Positions 9,318-16,950 are shown, numbered from the stretch's first letter. The stretch is DNA of 35,644 bases from an uncultured Eggerthellaceae bacterium (GCA_946618265.1 CAMOLA010000018.1:1-35644); one strand, 5' to 3'. Numbers and translations are program-made. Notes: generated by a model from the letters alone, not told the origin.

Positions 9318-9505
9318 ATGAAACCTCCGTTATACATGGTGAAACTAATAGACAACTCATAATGCCACCAAATTGTTGCGAGCAGAAGAAATCGTCTCGT
9401 CAAAATCGCGTTTCTACATTATGTTTTAGGTAAACGGCAACCAAATGAGGCTCTTTGAGGGGATATGCTCCGCTCATCCCCTAACGCACGATGGGCGATG
9501 GCGCC

Positions 9506-10027
9506 TTAACGGCGACCATAGCCGAGCGATTCGAGCGCGACCGCCGTACGCGGCCCGATCGACGATCCGCCATCTCCAAATCGATTCAGGTCGGAGGGTT
9601 CGTCGACGTCGGCGGCCGTCCGCACGAACGATGCGGCGAACAGAACCACGGCGACGACAAGGCGGAGCACGCGGTTCTGCGCATCGACGATGCCGGCGGT
9701 GCCGACGGTGTACACCGCCGTGCCGGGCAAGATGAAAAGCGCAGAGCATACTGCGTATGGAATAAACTTGATATCGGTTATCCCATACGCAAAATTCTGC
9801 AAGTTGAAGGGGAAGACGGGTATGAGCCGCGTGATGGCCAGAAGATACACGTCGCTCTTGTGCGCGCCTTCGAAGAGCAGCGCGTTGAGCGCCTTGCTCT
9901 TGGCGAGCTTGGGCTTGAGGGCGTCCTTGAGGAAATAACGGCCGACCAAGAACGACGCCCGTTTAAGCAGAATGGCGAGCGTGTCGAAACGACATCGGCT
10001 GCGCGGATGAGCAGAATCCCCGCGCAC
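9506..10027 (-). pseudogene. 5'-truncated TVP38/TMEM64 (DedA-like) membrane protein
   Basis: The 173-codon frame encodes the C-terminal part of a TVP38/TMEM64 (SNARE-associated Golgi) protein. FLVGRYFLKD and RLIPVFPFNLQNFAYGI are characteristic, followed by two hydrophobic segments. The N-terminal third of a normal protein (first membrane helices) is missing. The first 15 codons after the GTG at 10027 (Arg/Ser/His-rich) do not resemble the family, and a stop lies shortly upstream in frame. No ribosome site is evident. The break lies about 60 nt from the repeat cluster of the tRNA-Leu locus, so loss of the 5' end may reflect recombination there. Confidence 0.6.
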
Positions 10028-10073
10028 GGCTAGGGTATCCCATCGTGATGTTCAATTCAAGAACCGCGATAAG

Positions 10074-10117
10074 AAAAAATGAGACAGAAACGGACGGCCT
10101 GCCTGCCCGTTCCTGTC
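10074..10117 (-). terminator. Probable terminator after the tRNA-Leu locus
   Basis: Stem GACAG-x-AACGG/CCGTT-x-CTGTC (10083-10117) with one internal mismatch, followed on the minus strand by TCATTTTTTC. It lies downstream of tRNA-Leu in its direction of transcription. Confidence 0.5.
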
Positions 10118-10135
10118 TTTAATATAGATATATGT

Positions 10136-10227
10136 TGGTAGGAGCGGTGGGACTCCCGATTTTCCGAACCTTACTTGGCCGTATCTCAACTTAACCTGGT
10201 AGGAGCGGTGGGACTCCCGATTTTCCG
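10136..10227. repeat. Two 31-bp copies derived from the tRNA-Leu 3' end
   Basis: Copies at 10136-10166 and 10197-10227 are identical (TGGTAGGAGCGGTGGGACTC and 11 more bases). The first 16 bases equal the CCA end and acceptor strand of the intact tRNA-Leu gene, read on the plus strand, then diverge inside the T arm. The period is 61 bp. They look like remnants of attachment sites or of slippage at a tRNA 3' end. Confidence 0.75.
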
Positions 10228-10400
10228 CGCTGCGGAAAATCACGTGCTCCGGCTAAAGCCTCCGCACCGATTTCCTACGGACGGCCCACTGGGCCGTCCG
10301 CTTAACGGAAATCGACCTCATCGGTTCGAGTCCCAGCAACGAGCCCTGACCCCGAACCTTACTTGGCCGTATCTCAACTTAACCTGGTAGGAGCGGTGGG
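10164..10400. repeat. 49-bp direct repeat flanking a 139-bp spacer at the tRNA-Leu 3' end
   Basis: 10164-10212 and 10352-10400 match base for base (CCGAACCTTACTTGG at the start, GGAGCGGTGGG at the end). The right copy runs into the intact tRNA-Leu gene; the left copy is an orphan. The spacer holds a perfect 9-bp palindrome (10279-10299) and a T-arm-like GGTTCGAGTCCC (10323-10334), but no gene. Confidence 0.75.
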
Positions 10401-10469
10401 GCTCGAACCCACATTCCCGAAGGAGGCGGATTTTAAGTCCGCTGCGTCTGCCAATTCCGCCACGCTCCC
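10385..10469 (-). tRNA. tRNA-Leu (anticodon TAA)
   Basis: 85 nt including an encoded CCA. The acceptor GGGAGCG pairs with CGCTCCT. TGGCGGAATTGGCAGACGC is the typical class II leucine D-arm. The anticodon loop is CTTAAAA with anticodon TAA. A short variable arm (CTCCTTCGGGAATG region) and T arm GGGTTCGAGCCC follow. Its 3' end is duplicated in fragments just downstream. Confidence 0.95.
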
Positions 10470-10495
10470 ACGTCGTTTTCACATGATAGCAAATG

Positions 10496-10526
10496 TCCCG
10501 TTCCGTCCAAACGGCGAAACGGGACG
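10496..10526 (-). terminator. Possible terminator of the ppx-like gene
   Basis: Inverted repeat GTCCCGTT/AACGGGAC around a loop with CCG/CGG pairing, followed on the minus strand by ATTTGC. It lies between the phosphatase stop and tRNA-Leu. The T-tract is poor. Confidence 0.35.
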
Positions 10527-10560
10527 ATTCCCGACGAGGACACCGTCAGGGTGTCAGGCG

Positions 10561-11529
10561 CTACTCCGACAGGGCGGCATCGAGGATGATGCCGTGGAGG
10601 ATGTCGCGCTCGCTCACGGTGAACGACCCGATGCCGAGTGTCTCCATGATCTGCTGAAGGATGAGCACGCCGGCGACGATGACCGGGGCGCGCTGCGGAT
10701 CGAGACCGGTGACGCGCTCGCGCTCGGCAAGGGTCATGGCGCCCAGGCGCGCAAGCAGCCCGTCGATGTCGGCGCGGCTCGCCTCGGCGCCATGCACGCG
10801 GCTCGAATCGTAGACTTCCATCTCCTCGCGCATCGAGATGACGCTCGTGGCGGTGCCCGCCACGGCCACGACCCGGCTTTCCTCGAAGCCGTCGGCCTTG
10901 AGCCCGTCGAGGTATTCGCGCATTTCCGACGCGATCCACGCGCCCGCGGCGTCGACCTGCTCCTGCGCGGGGGGATCGTCTTGGAAGTAGCGCTCGGTCA
11001 CGCGACGGCATCCGATGTTGAACGAGCGAGCATGGCGCGGCGCACCGCCCGCCTGACCGGCGATGATCTCGGAGGAGCCCCCGCCCACGTCGAGCACGAT
11101 AACGCTCTCGCCGGGAAAGGCCGACGAAGCACCCGCGAACGACAGGGCGGCTTCCTTCTCGCCGGGAATGACCGAGAGCTCTATGCCCAGCTTCGCCAGC
11201 ACGGCCACGAAGTCACCCGAGTTCTTCGCATCGCGCGATGCCGACGTGGCGTTCGCCTTGATCACGATGGGAACTCCGGAAGCGGGTTGCAACTCGGCGA
11301 TCTTGGCCGCATAGCCGCCCACGACCTCCTCGACGCGCGCGATGGCCTCGGGCGAAAGCATGCCGGTCTTGTCGACGCCCACGCCCAAGTTGCAGATGGC
11401 GGTTCGACGGCACAGCTCGGTTATGGCACCGCGCTCGTCGACGTCGGCGACGAGCAAGCGCGCGGTGACCGTCCCGATGTCGATGGCAGCGTAGCGCCCA
11501 GCCCGGTAAAGAGCAGATTCGTTTGTCAT
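10561..11529 (-). CDS. Ppx/GppA-family phosphatase (exopolyphosphatase / pppGpp phosphohydrolase)
   Basis: Hydrolyses terminal phosphates of polyphosphate and/or pppGpp. The protein has 322 residues, one actin-like ASKHA fold in two lobes, and no C-terminal HD domain, as in the short actinobacterial Ppx type. Phosphate-binding motifs are AAIDIGTVTARLLVAD near the N-terminus and VIVLDVGGGSSEI around residue 145. AGTATSV, around residue 220, is the second glycine-rich loop. The start at 11529 is preceded by GGGGGAC. It lies 138 bp downstream of the division-protein gene on the same strand, an arrangement (FtsB/DivIC then Ppx) common in actinobacteria. Which substrate is preferred cannot be read from sequence. 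Confidence 0.88.
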   Translation of the reverse strand: MTNESALYRAGRYAAIDIGTVTARLLVADVDERGAITELCRRTAICNLGVGVDKTGMLSPEAIARVEEVVGGYAAKIAELQPASGVPIVIKANATSASRDAKNSGDFVAVLAKLGIELSVIPGEKEAALSFAGASSAFPGESVIVLDVGGGSSEIIAGQAGGAPRHARSFNIGCRRVTERYFQDDPPAQEQVDAAGAWIASEMREYLDGLKADGFEESRVVAVAGTATSVISMREEMEVYDSSRVHGAEASRADIDGLLARLGAMTLAERERVTGLDPQRAPVIVAGVLILQQIMETLGIGSFTVSERDILHGIILDAALSE

Positions 11530-11667
11530 GGCGTCCCCCGTTTCTCGCGCGGAATGAGATAGCTTCTTCCGAATAGTTTATCCGAAACAATGCGCCGTGG
11601 AGCACGCCGGAAACGCAGCGCGGCCGAAGGTTAGCGTTTTTTCGAATCGGCAAATCGGATGCGCGGA

Positions 11668-12657
11668 TTATGAAACGCCGAAGAACGCGTCGAGGTACGG
11701 CGTATACCACTCCTCGGGCGCCTTGACGCTGCTCGCCAAGACGTTCGCCTCGATTCCGTCGCTGTCGCGCGAGGTGTCGGTCGCATGGTCGGAAAGGCCG
11801 CTGACGATGGCGGTCTCATCGCCGCCGACGACGTAACCGTAGCGCTGCCTGACGGCGTCCTCCATGCCGGCATTGCTCGCGAGCGCGGCGTTCTGCTCGG
11901 TGAGCGCCTCGTTACGCTGCTCGATGACCGCGTACTCGGCTGCGAGACGATCGTGCTCGCGAACCGATTGGTAGTACTGCTGGGCGGGAGCGTACAAGAA
12001 CACCCCGACGAGGATCACGCAGAGGATCGCCGTGCCGAACCGAAGCGATCGCGCCGAGACGTTGAGCCCCGAAAACCATCCGGCAGGGTTGATCTTCGCG
12101 GTTTGGGGCAATGCCACGGATGCGCGCTGCATGCGCGCCGACTTGCGATGCGACGCCCCCATCCTGCCCTCGTACAGGGCCGCGCGAGGGGCGCCTTCCT
12201 GCTGGGCGGGTGCGGCTTGCTCGGAATCGTATTGCTTGTGGAACAGCTTTTCGGCGCGCGTCTTGGCACGCTCGCGGCGTCGCTGCTCGCGCGCATCGGC
12301 CTTCGTTTTCGAAGCGCGCGCTTGCGAAGGCGCCGCCTCCCTCGAGGGCTCGCCTTTGCGCCTGCGGCGCGCCGGCTCCTCCCGGAACCGCTCTTCACTC
12401 GCATGCTCGTCTTCGAAGTAGTCATCCTCGAACGCGTAAGGAGAGCCGTAATCGTAGTAGGAATCGTAGTCGTATCCGAAGGCGGACGCGGACCGCTTGG
12501 CCTTCGGCTTGACGAGGTCCGAGCTGCGCGGAGCGCTGTGCAAAGACGCGTAACCAGCCTCGCGGACAGGAACCCTTTCATCTGCCGTGCGGGCACGCCG
12601 ACGCCTCGACGCGGTTTTCGCGTCGTCAAAGGTGAGGATATTCGCCTTTTTCGCCAA
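11668..12657 (-). CDS. FtsB/DivIC-type septum formation initiator with long N-terminal extension
   Basis: Bitopic division protein that bridges early and late divisome proteins. The 329-residue protein has a charged, low-complexity N-terminus of about 200 residues, including a Tyr/Asp-rich patch (about 60-80) and Arg/Lys/Glu-rich stretches (95-135). One TM helix follows (about 206-226), then a coiled coil (about 230-262, with HDRLAAEYAVIEQRN). The short conserved motif after the coil is VRQRYGYV. The C-terminal about 50 residues are variable. Core FtsB/DivIC is about 100 aa; long disordered cytoplasmic extensions are typical of actinobacteria. An extended -10 box (TGGTATTCT on the minus strand, 12719-12727) lies about 65 nt upstream. 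Confidence 0.82.
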   Translation of the reverse strand: MAKKANILTFDDAKTASRRRRARTADERVPVREAGYASLHSAPRSSDLVKPKAKRSASAFGYDYDSYYDYGSPYAFEDDYFEDEHASEERFREEPARRRRKGEPSREAAPSQARASKTKADAREQRRRERAKTRAEKLFHKQYDSEQAAPAQQEGAPRAALYEGRMGASHRKSARMQRASVALPQTAKINPAGWFSGLNVSARSLRFGTAILCVILVGVFLYAPAQQYYQSVREHDRLAAEYAVIEQRNEALTEQNAALASNAGMEDAVRQRYGYVVGGDETAIVSGLSDHATDTSRDSDGIEANVLASSVKAPEEWYTPYLDAFFGVS

Positions 12658-12718
12658 GAAGCCTGCTCCTCATGCATCGGGTGCGTTTGTGGTCTGTAGA
12701 TGCGTGGAACCTACGAGC

Positions 12719-12727
12719 AGAATACCA
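12719..12727 (-). promoter_or_regulatory. Extended -10 promoter candidate for the FtsB/DivIC-like gene
   Basis: Minus-strand TGGTATTCT fits a TGn-TATTCT extended -10. No good -35 hexamer is visible 16-18 bp upstream. Confidence 0.35.
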
Positions 12728-12802
12728 CGAAACCGCTGTTTATGGGTGACTATTTGCGTCTTCAAACGATATGCAAGGTTACCGTCACATCGGCTTCCAT
12801 GA

Positions 12803-12835
12803 CGCAAAAGGCAAACCCCGCGGAAAGGGGCTCGC
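12803..12835 (-). terminator. Rho-independent terminator of the DtxR-family regulator gene
   Basis: On the minus strand GCGAGCCCC-7 nt-GGGGTTTGC forms a 9-bp stem with two G-T pairs (12811-12835), followed by CTTTTGCG. It starts 25 nt after the regulator stop codon. Confidence 0.6.
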
Positions 12836-12859
12836 CTCGATAGCGGTTTCGGCAAGCGG

Positions 12860-13258
12860 CTAGTCTTCGGAATCGACGAGGTTGAGGCTGTCGATGTACT
12901 TGACCCACTTCTCGAACGATTCGTCGCTGATGGCGTGCTCCATCAAGCACGCCTCCTCCTCGGCCGTGTCGGAGTCTATCCCGAGGCCCTTGCTCAGGAA
13001 CGCCGTGAGGTAGCGGTGGCGCTTGTAGACGGCCTTGCCGTATTCGTACCCCTCTTCGTTGAGGGTGATGTCGCCATAATAGGGCTGGTCGAGCAACCCT
13101 TGTTCCTTCAAGAGGCCAATCGCCTTGTTGACCGAGGCCTTCGAGACGTCCATCTGCTTGGCCACGTCGACGGAACGCACGGGATGGTCGGGACTTCCCC
13201 CCAGCATGATGATTGCTTCGAGGTAGTCCTCGTGTGACTTTGATACCTTGTTAACCAT
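12860..13258 (-). CDS. DtxR/MntR-family metal-dependent transcriptional repressor
   Basis: Metal-sensing DNA-binding repressor of Fe or Mn uptake genes. The 132 residues give a two-domain short form: winged helix (about 1-70, recognition helix near KASVNKAIGLLKEQG) and dimerisation/metal domain (72-132), without the SH3-like third domain of DtxR. Candidate metal ligands by family alignment are D11, E14, H81, C104, E107 and H108. D11 corresponds to the manganese-type Asp of MntR, whereas C104 sits where DtxR/IdeR has Cys and MntR has Glu. The site therefore mixes features of both. Start at 13258 has AAGGAGCGGTTC. A TATACT -10 is at 13291-13296. No transporter gene lies next to it. Confidence 0.87.
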   Translation of the reverse strand: MVNKVSKSHEDYLEAIIMLGGSPDHPVRSVDVAKQMDVSKASVNKAIGLLKEQGLLDQPYYGDITLNEEGYEYGKAVYKRHRYLTAFLSKGLGIDSDTAEEEACLMEHAISDESFEKWVKYIDSLNLVDSED

Positions 13259-13290
13259 GAACCGCTCCTTGGCTCGATTAGATTCGCCAT

Positions 13291-13323
13291 AGTATACAAG
13301 ATTTTTATGACATCACCCGTCAA
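13291..13323 (-). promoter_or_regulatory. Promoter candidate for the DtxR-family gene
   Basis: Minus-strand TATACT (13291-13296) is a good -10. TTGACG (13318-13323) is a good -35 hexamer, but the spacer is 21 bp, too long for a standard sigma-70 promoter. A weaker -35 may be used. Confidence 0.35.
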
Positions 13324-13342
13324 GGCGCTTGGCCCAAATGCC

Positions 13343-13508
13343 AAAAAGGGCCGCTCGCGCTGCGAGCGGCCCCAATCTTTCTGTGCAGGCGGGGGAAGAG
13401 AGAGGGGGGGTGGGTCCCCCGCCTGCTGTTTTGTGTGGTGAACGATCAGACGAGAGGAATCTTCACCACCGGGTCAGCGTTTCCGTCGTTCGGCTTGCGC
13501 CTTTGACG
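13343..13508 (-). ncRNA. Hairpin-rich non-coding region ending in a terminator; possible small RNA
   Basis: The 514-base gap between the regulator and thrC holds three strong inverted repeats. 13348-13372 is an 11-bp perfect GC stem with a 3-nt loop, followed on the minus strand by TTTTT, i.e. a good terminator for minus-strand transcription. 13385-13426 is an 11-bp perfect stem GCAGGCGGGGG/CCCCCGCCTGC with a purine-rich 20-nt loop. 13435-13469 is an 8-bp stem GTGGTGAA/TTCACCAC. No minus-strand gene lies upstream to need the terminator, so a separate small RNA of roughly 150 nt is possible. I match it to no known RNA family. On the plus strand the same repeats could belong to the thrC leader. 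Confidence 0.3.
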
Positions 13509-13531
13509 ATTGTTAGTTTAGGTTTACTTAA
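13503..13531 (+). promoter_or_regulatory. Possible thrC promoter
   Basis: TTGACG (13503-13508) and ACTTAA (13526-13531) are separated by 17 bp. The -10 is weak. This would give a leader of about 230 nt before thrC, in which I see no clear leader peptide rich in Thr codons and no T-box motif. Confidence 0.3.
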
Positions 13532-13772
13532 AGAAGCGGTCAAGCCACTTTTGGAAAACGGCCGCACATCCATAAGTTCTCCATATGCAACTCTTCCCTA
13601 TGCGGCTCGCCTAACGCCAGGACCTGCAGCGCACTGCTATACTTTCCCATATACGCGAAAACGATCCGCGATTCGTCAGGCAAATCGGCGAGGGCGGCCG
13701 GGCGCCTTGGCGCCGCAACCGCGCAACCGGCGAGCGGGCGATTACAACCTGCTATCTGAAAAGGAGAGAGCG

Positions 13773-15326
13773 ATGGGCACTAACCGATACGTTGACACGC
13801 GTGGAGCCGTCAGCCAACCCGTAGCCTTCACCGAGGCGGTCGTTGACGGGCTGGCCCCGGGAGGCGGCCTGTTCGTCCCCGAGGCCATACCGGAACTCTC
13901 CCTCGACGACATCTGCGACCTCGCATCGATTCCCTACGCGCAGAGGGCCGCGCGCATCTACCGCGCGTTCGACGTCGACCTGACCGACCAGCAGCTCGAG
14001 CGCATCACCGCGGAAGCATACGGTGACAATTTCGACACCGCCGAGGTCTGCCCCATCACGTCGCTGCCGAACGGCATCCACATGCTCGAGCTCTGGCACG
14101 GCCCGACGAGCGCGTTCAAGGACATGGCGCTCCAGTGCCTGCCGCGTTTCTTCAGCGTGAGCGCAGCCGAGCTGCGCGAGCGGGGCCAGCTCGACGACAC
14201 GCACATGATTCTCGTCGCCACGTCCGGCGACACCGGCAAAGCCGCGCTCGAGGGCTTCCGCGACGTCGACGGGATCTCGATTGGCGTCATGTATCCCGAC
14301 GGCGGCGTGAGCGATATCCAGTTCAAGCAGATGGCCACGCAGCGCGGGGGCAACGTGATGGTCTGGGGCGTCAAGGGCAACTTCGACGACTGCCAAACGG
14401 GGGCCAAGACCGTGTTCAACGATGCCGAATTCGCATCCGACCTGCACGAGCGTTTCGGGATCGCGCTGTCGAGCGCCAACTCCATCAACTGGGGGCGCCT
14501 CATGCCGCAGATCGTGTACTACGTTTCGGCCTACTCGTCGCTCGTCGCCAACGGCACGGTCGAGCGCGGATCCGAAATCGACGTATGCGTGCCGACGGGA
14601 AACTTCGGCAACATTCTGGCCGCCTACTACGCGAAGCGCATGGGCACGCCCATCAGGCGGCTGCTCTGCGCGAGCAACGAGAACCGCGTTCTGACCGACT
14701 TCATCAACACCGGCATCTACGACATCTCCGAACGCGAGTTCGTCAAGACGCCCTCTCCCTCGATGGACATCCTGGTCTCGTCCAACCTCGAACGCCAGCT
14801 GTTCGAGTTGACCGGCCGCAATGCGCAGCTCATCTCCAAGTGGATGGGCGAGCTGCGGGAAAACCGGCGCTTCGTAGTCGACGACGACACGCGCCAGAAG
14901 ATGGCCGACCTCTACGCGGCGGACTCGTCCGACAACGCGGAATGCCTCGCGACCATTCGCGAGGTCTTCGACCGGTGCGGCTATCTCATGGACCCGCACA
15001 CCGCCGTGGCCTACAAGGTGGCCGAGCGTCTCCGCGAAGAGGGCGTGCCCGTACTGGTCGCATCGACCGCCCATTGGGCGAAGTTCGGCAACAACGTGTA
15101 TCGGGCCTTGCACGAAATCCCGCTCGACGGAGAGCTGCCGGAAGATGTCGCCGCCATGACGGGTTGCGCGCTCAACCGCCTCATCGCCGAAGAGACGGGC
15201 GCATCCGGCATTCCGGCCGGGCTCGCAGAGCTCGACGACCTCCCAATCCGCTTCACCGACGTGATCGACGGAACGGCGGACGCGATTCGCACGGCTGTAT
15301 GCAGGTTCCTTGACAAACTGGCATAA
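13773..15326 (+). CDS. thrC: Threonine synthase
   Basis: PLP enzyme converting O-phosphohomoserine to threonine and phosphate, the last step of threonine biosynthesis. The 517 residues and N-terminal region (RGAVSQPVAFTEAVVDGL) match the longer, E. coli/yeast-like ThrC class. The PLP lysine is K116 in HGPTSAFKDMALQ. ATSGDTGKAALEGF holds the phosphate-binding loop, and VPTGNFGN is conserved near residue 273. The frame is open far upstream, but ATG at 13773 has AAGGAGAG at ideal distance and is where family similarity begins. It is monocistronic and followed by the ModE-like gene after 152 bp. Confidence 0.95.
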   Translation: MGTNRYVDTRGAVSQPVAFTEAVVDGLAPGGGLFVPEAIPELSLDDICDLASIPYAQRAARIYRAFDVDLTDQQLERITAEAYGDNFDTAEVCPITSLPNGIHMLELWHGPTSAFKDMALQCLPRFFSVSAAELRERGQLDDTHMILVATSGDTGKAALEGFRDVDGISIGVMYPDGGVSDIQFKQMATQRGGNVMVWGVKGNFDDCQTGAKTVFNDAEFASDLHERFGIALSSANSINWGRLMPQIVYYVSAYSSLVANGTVERGSEIDVCVPTGNFGNILAAYYAKRMGTPIRRLLCASNENRVLTDFINTGIYDISEREFVKTPSPSMDILVSSNLERQLFELTGRNAQLISKWMGELRENRRFVVDDDTRQKMADLYAADSSDNAECLATIREVFDRCGYLMDPHTAVAYKVAERLREEGVPVLVASTAHWAKFGNNVYRALHEIPLDGELPEDVAAMTGCALNRLIAEETGASGIPAGLAELDDLPIRFTDVIDGTADAIRTAVCRFLDKLA

Positions 15327-15356
15327 TTTTCCACTCCGCAATTATCTATCGCTTGT

Positions 15357-15362
15357 TATAAT
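15357..15362 (+). promoter_or_regulatory. -10 box candidate for the ModE-like gene
   Basis: Consensus TATAAT about 117 nt before the start codon. The matching -35 position has no good hexamer. Confidence 0.35.
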
Positions 15363-15478
15363 TGTCGAAGCGACCGTATTATCGTAATCGCACGAGACGG
15401 CAGCGGACCGAGCGCTCGCTAGCCAGCCTCTACGGTAACCCGCACAACCAAAAGCGCAGCACAATAGAGGAGGAAGAC

Positions 15479-15847
15479 ATGAGCAAAGCTAAGGGCAAGT
15501 CGAAGAACAAAGGCGGCGCATTGGTTCCCATCATTCGCCTGGCGGTCACGAGCGAGGGCACCGATTCCAATTCCCAGTTCGGCCGGGGTGTTGCCAACTT
15601 GTGCATGGGCGTACGCGAACTCGGATCGCTCAACGCGGCGGCCAAGAGCATGAAGATGGCCTACAGCAAGGCTTGGCGCATCGTCAAGGACACCGAGGCG
15701 GCCTTGGGCATGCAGCTGCTCGACCGCGACGGCGCGCATGGGTCCACGTTGACCGAAGCCGGCGACAAGCTGCTCGACGCCTATGTCGAGATCGACGCCA
15801 AATTGCAGGAATTCGCCGAGCAGGAATTCGCGAAGGTGTTCAAGTAG
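15479..15847 (+). CDS. ModE N-terminal-like winged HTH protein (LysR-type HTH)
   Basis: Small DNA-binding protein of 122 residues. After a basic N-terminus (Lys/Gly-rich, 1-13) it carries the LysR/ModE-type winged helix: LGSLNAAAKSMKMAYSKAW is helix-turn-helix and LLDRDGAHGSTLTEAGDKLL is the wing and linker helix. The molybdate-binding Mop/TOBE domains of full ModE are absent, so molybdate sensing cannot be assumed. ATG at 15479 has GAGGAGG immediately upstream. An in-frame extension to 15362 has no comparable ribosome site. It converges on the zinc-ribbon gene with only 3 bp between stops. In this bacterial group such ModE-like proteins often sit near molybdoenzyme genes, but none is seen here. 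Confidence 0.8.
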   Translation: MSKAKGKSKNKGGALVPIIRLAVTSEGTDSNSQFGRGVANLCMGVRELGSLNAAAKSMKMAYSKAWRIVKDTEAALGMQLLDRDGAHGSTLTEAGDKLLDAYVEIDAKLQEFAEQEFAKVFK

Positions 15848-15850
15848 CGC

Positions 15851-16096
15851 TCATGCAGAAACGGGTCCGACCTCGCACCTCCACAACAGATTGTCAAGAT
15901 CTCGCCCCTCGGGCGTAAGCGTGACCATAAACGAAATCGACGACGCCATGACGTTAGCCGTATCGACGGCTTCGTCATGGCGTTGTTCTATATGGTTCGC
16001 CTCCCCGGCTACGTCCTTCGAGAAATCGTGGAGGCAGCCGTAGCATGTCAGCGCATCGTCAAACGCAATCGACTGGCAAATGGGACAGGTTTTCAT
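15851..16096 (-). CDS. Small zinc-ribbon protein at the end of the tad operon
   Basis: 81-residue protein beginning with CPIC and CYGC pairs (C4, C7, C18, C21), a zinc ribbon. It is followed by an acidic, polar region with a possible beta-stranded end (SISFMVTLTPEG). It has no membrane segment or signal peptide. It lies 42 bp after the DUF192 gene and is the last gene of the tad cluster. I do not recognise a specific family, and function is unknown. Its place in the operon suggests a pilus-linked or regulatory role, which is inference. Confidence 0.6.
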   Translation of the reverse strand: MKTCPICQSIAFDDALTCYGCLHDFSKDVAGEANHIEQRHDEAVDTANVMASSISFMVTLTPEGRDLDNLLWRCEVGPVSA

Positions 16097-16138
16097 CGTC
16101 TCTCCTTTTCGTCGGCGCAGTTCTCGTAAGGCTCGCGC

Positions 16139-16441
16139 TCACCGCGCAAGCTGCAGGGCGTGCTGCACCGCATCGCCCGGCTCGTACCATTCTTCATCGC
16201 TGGCAAATCGCTCGAGAACAGCTATGGCACGCCTGTCGCGGATTCGACAACCAGGCGCTACGTTCCTGTACGATTCCAGCACCGTTCCATCAGACGAGAC
16301 GAACGCCACGTCGATCGGCCCGCGCATGCCGAACGTGTGAATGTCGCTGCAGGGGACGAGCAGCATCGCTCCGTCATGCGATTCGCGGCCGAGCAGTCCC
16401 CGCATCCGCGACGCCAACGTGCAGGCAACTTCGATCCTCAT
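16139..16441 (-). CDS. DUF192 family protein
   Basis: 100-residue protein with the DUF192 pattern: RMRGLLGR near the N-terminus, DIHTFGMRGPIDVAFV in the middle and a GxxxVLE-type ending (RAIAVLERFAS). Usual DUF192 proteins are 110-160 aa and often secreted; this one is cytoplasmic and short. The start ATG overlaps the stop of the preceding gene as ATGA. DUF192 genes occur next to tad pilus genes in several actinobacteria, and the arrangement here repeats that. The biochemical role is unknown. Confidence 0.8.
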   Translation of the reverse strand: MRIEVACTLASRMRGLLGRESHDGAMLLVPCSDIHTFGMRGPIDVAFVSSDGTVLESYRNVAPGCRIRDRRAIAVLERFASDEEWYEPGDAVQHALQLAR

Positions 16442-16950
16442 AGAAAATCACCTCGAAACACGACGCTCGTATCGTCTCCTGCCTGCGTGCACGTGACGAG
16501 CATCCACGTGCACGCGCCTTCCCCCTTCACGAACGTGGCGCCGACAACCGAGCCGAGCGGAACAGCCGTCCAGCCTTTATCGCCGAGCCATCGCTCCACC
16601 TTGTCCATGACGGCCTCCTCATCGCCTTCCAGCAAGCAGCCTACAACCCTTCCCGTCGAGCTGACCTGAACGTTGCGGGCCCCATCGGGGCAGCCGACCT
16701 CGTCGGCGAAGGCTTCCGGCAGCTCTGCCGCGCCGCCGGAGACGAGGCCGTCGATCCTCTCTATGACCGCCAGGGCGTCTGCACCTGACGTGAGCGCAGA
16801 CGCGTCAATCCCGTCGGACGTGGGAGCCGCCGTCAGTCCCGCTGCCCCCGCGCCCCGCACCACCGCGTCGATGCACGGAACGCCGGCCACCGCAGCGCAC
16901 ACGATCGCCGAAGCCGCTATGGCGCGGCGCGCTCCGACTCGGTCCCTCAT
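16438..16950 (-). CDS. Unknown small membrane-anchored protein in the tad operon
   Basis: 170 residues from the ATG at 16950, which overlaps the upstream stop as ATGA; a longer in-frame start at 16986 would overlap the neighbour by 40 nt. An N-terminal hydrophobic stretch (about 9-30) is a signal anchor or signal peptide. The rest is a soluble extracytoplasmic domain with Cys at CPDG, GCLLE, CTWM and TCTQ positions that could form disulfides. I find no family match. Position between TadE-like and DUF192 genes suggests a pilus-linked surface protein. Confidence 0.6.
   Translation of the reverse strand: MRDRVGARRAIAASAIVCAAVAGVPCIDAVVRGAGAAGLTAAPTSDGIDASALTSGADALAVIERIDGLVSGGAAELPEAFADEVGCPDGARNVQVSSTGRVVGCLLEGDEEAVMDKVERWLGDKGWTAVPLGSVVGATFVKGEGACTWMLVTCTQAGDDTSVVFRGDFL

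Noticed and set aside
10279..10299. 9-bp perfect palindrome as terminator
   Set aside because: No T-tract on either strand and no gene ending nearby; left unassigned.
10136..10400. CRISPR-like repeats near tRNA-Leu
   Set aside because: Only two or three copies, unequal periods (61 and 188 bp), and repeats equal to the tRNA 3' end; better explained by attachment-site remnants.
13329..13772. 148-codon upstream extension of thrC
   Set aside because: No family similarity, crosses strong hairpins; ATG at 13773 has an ideal ribosome site and is where ThrC similarity begins.
13385..13772. T-box or threonine attenuator for thrC
   Set aside because: No T-box sequence and no leader peptide enriched in Thr/Ile codons could be found; only generic hairpins.
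13752..15341. 529-codon open frame on the minus strand across thrC
   Set aside because: It mirrors thrC exactly, has His/Val/Arg-rich composition and no family similarity or ribosome site; a high-GC antisense shadow.
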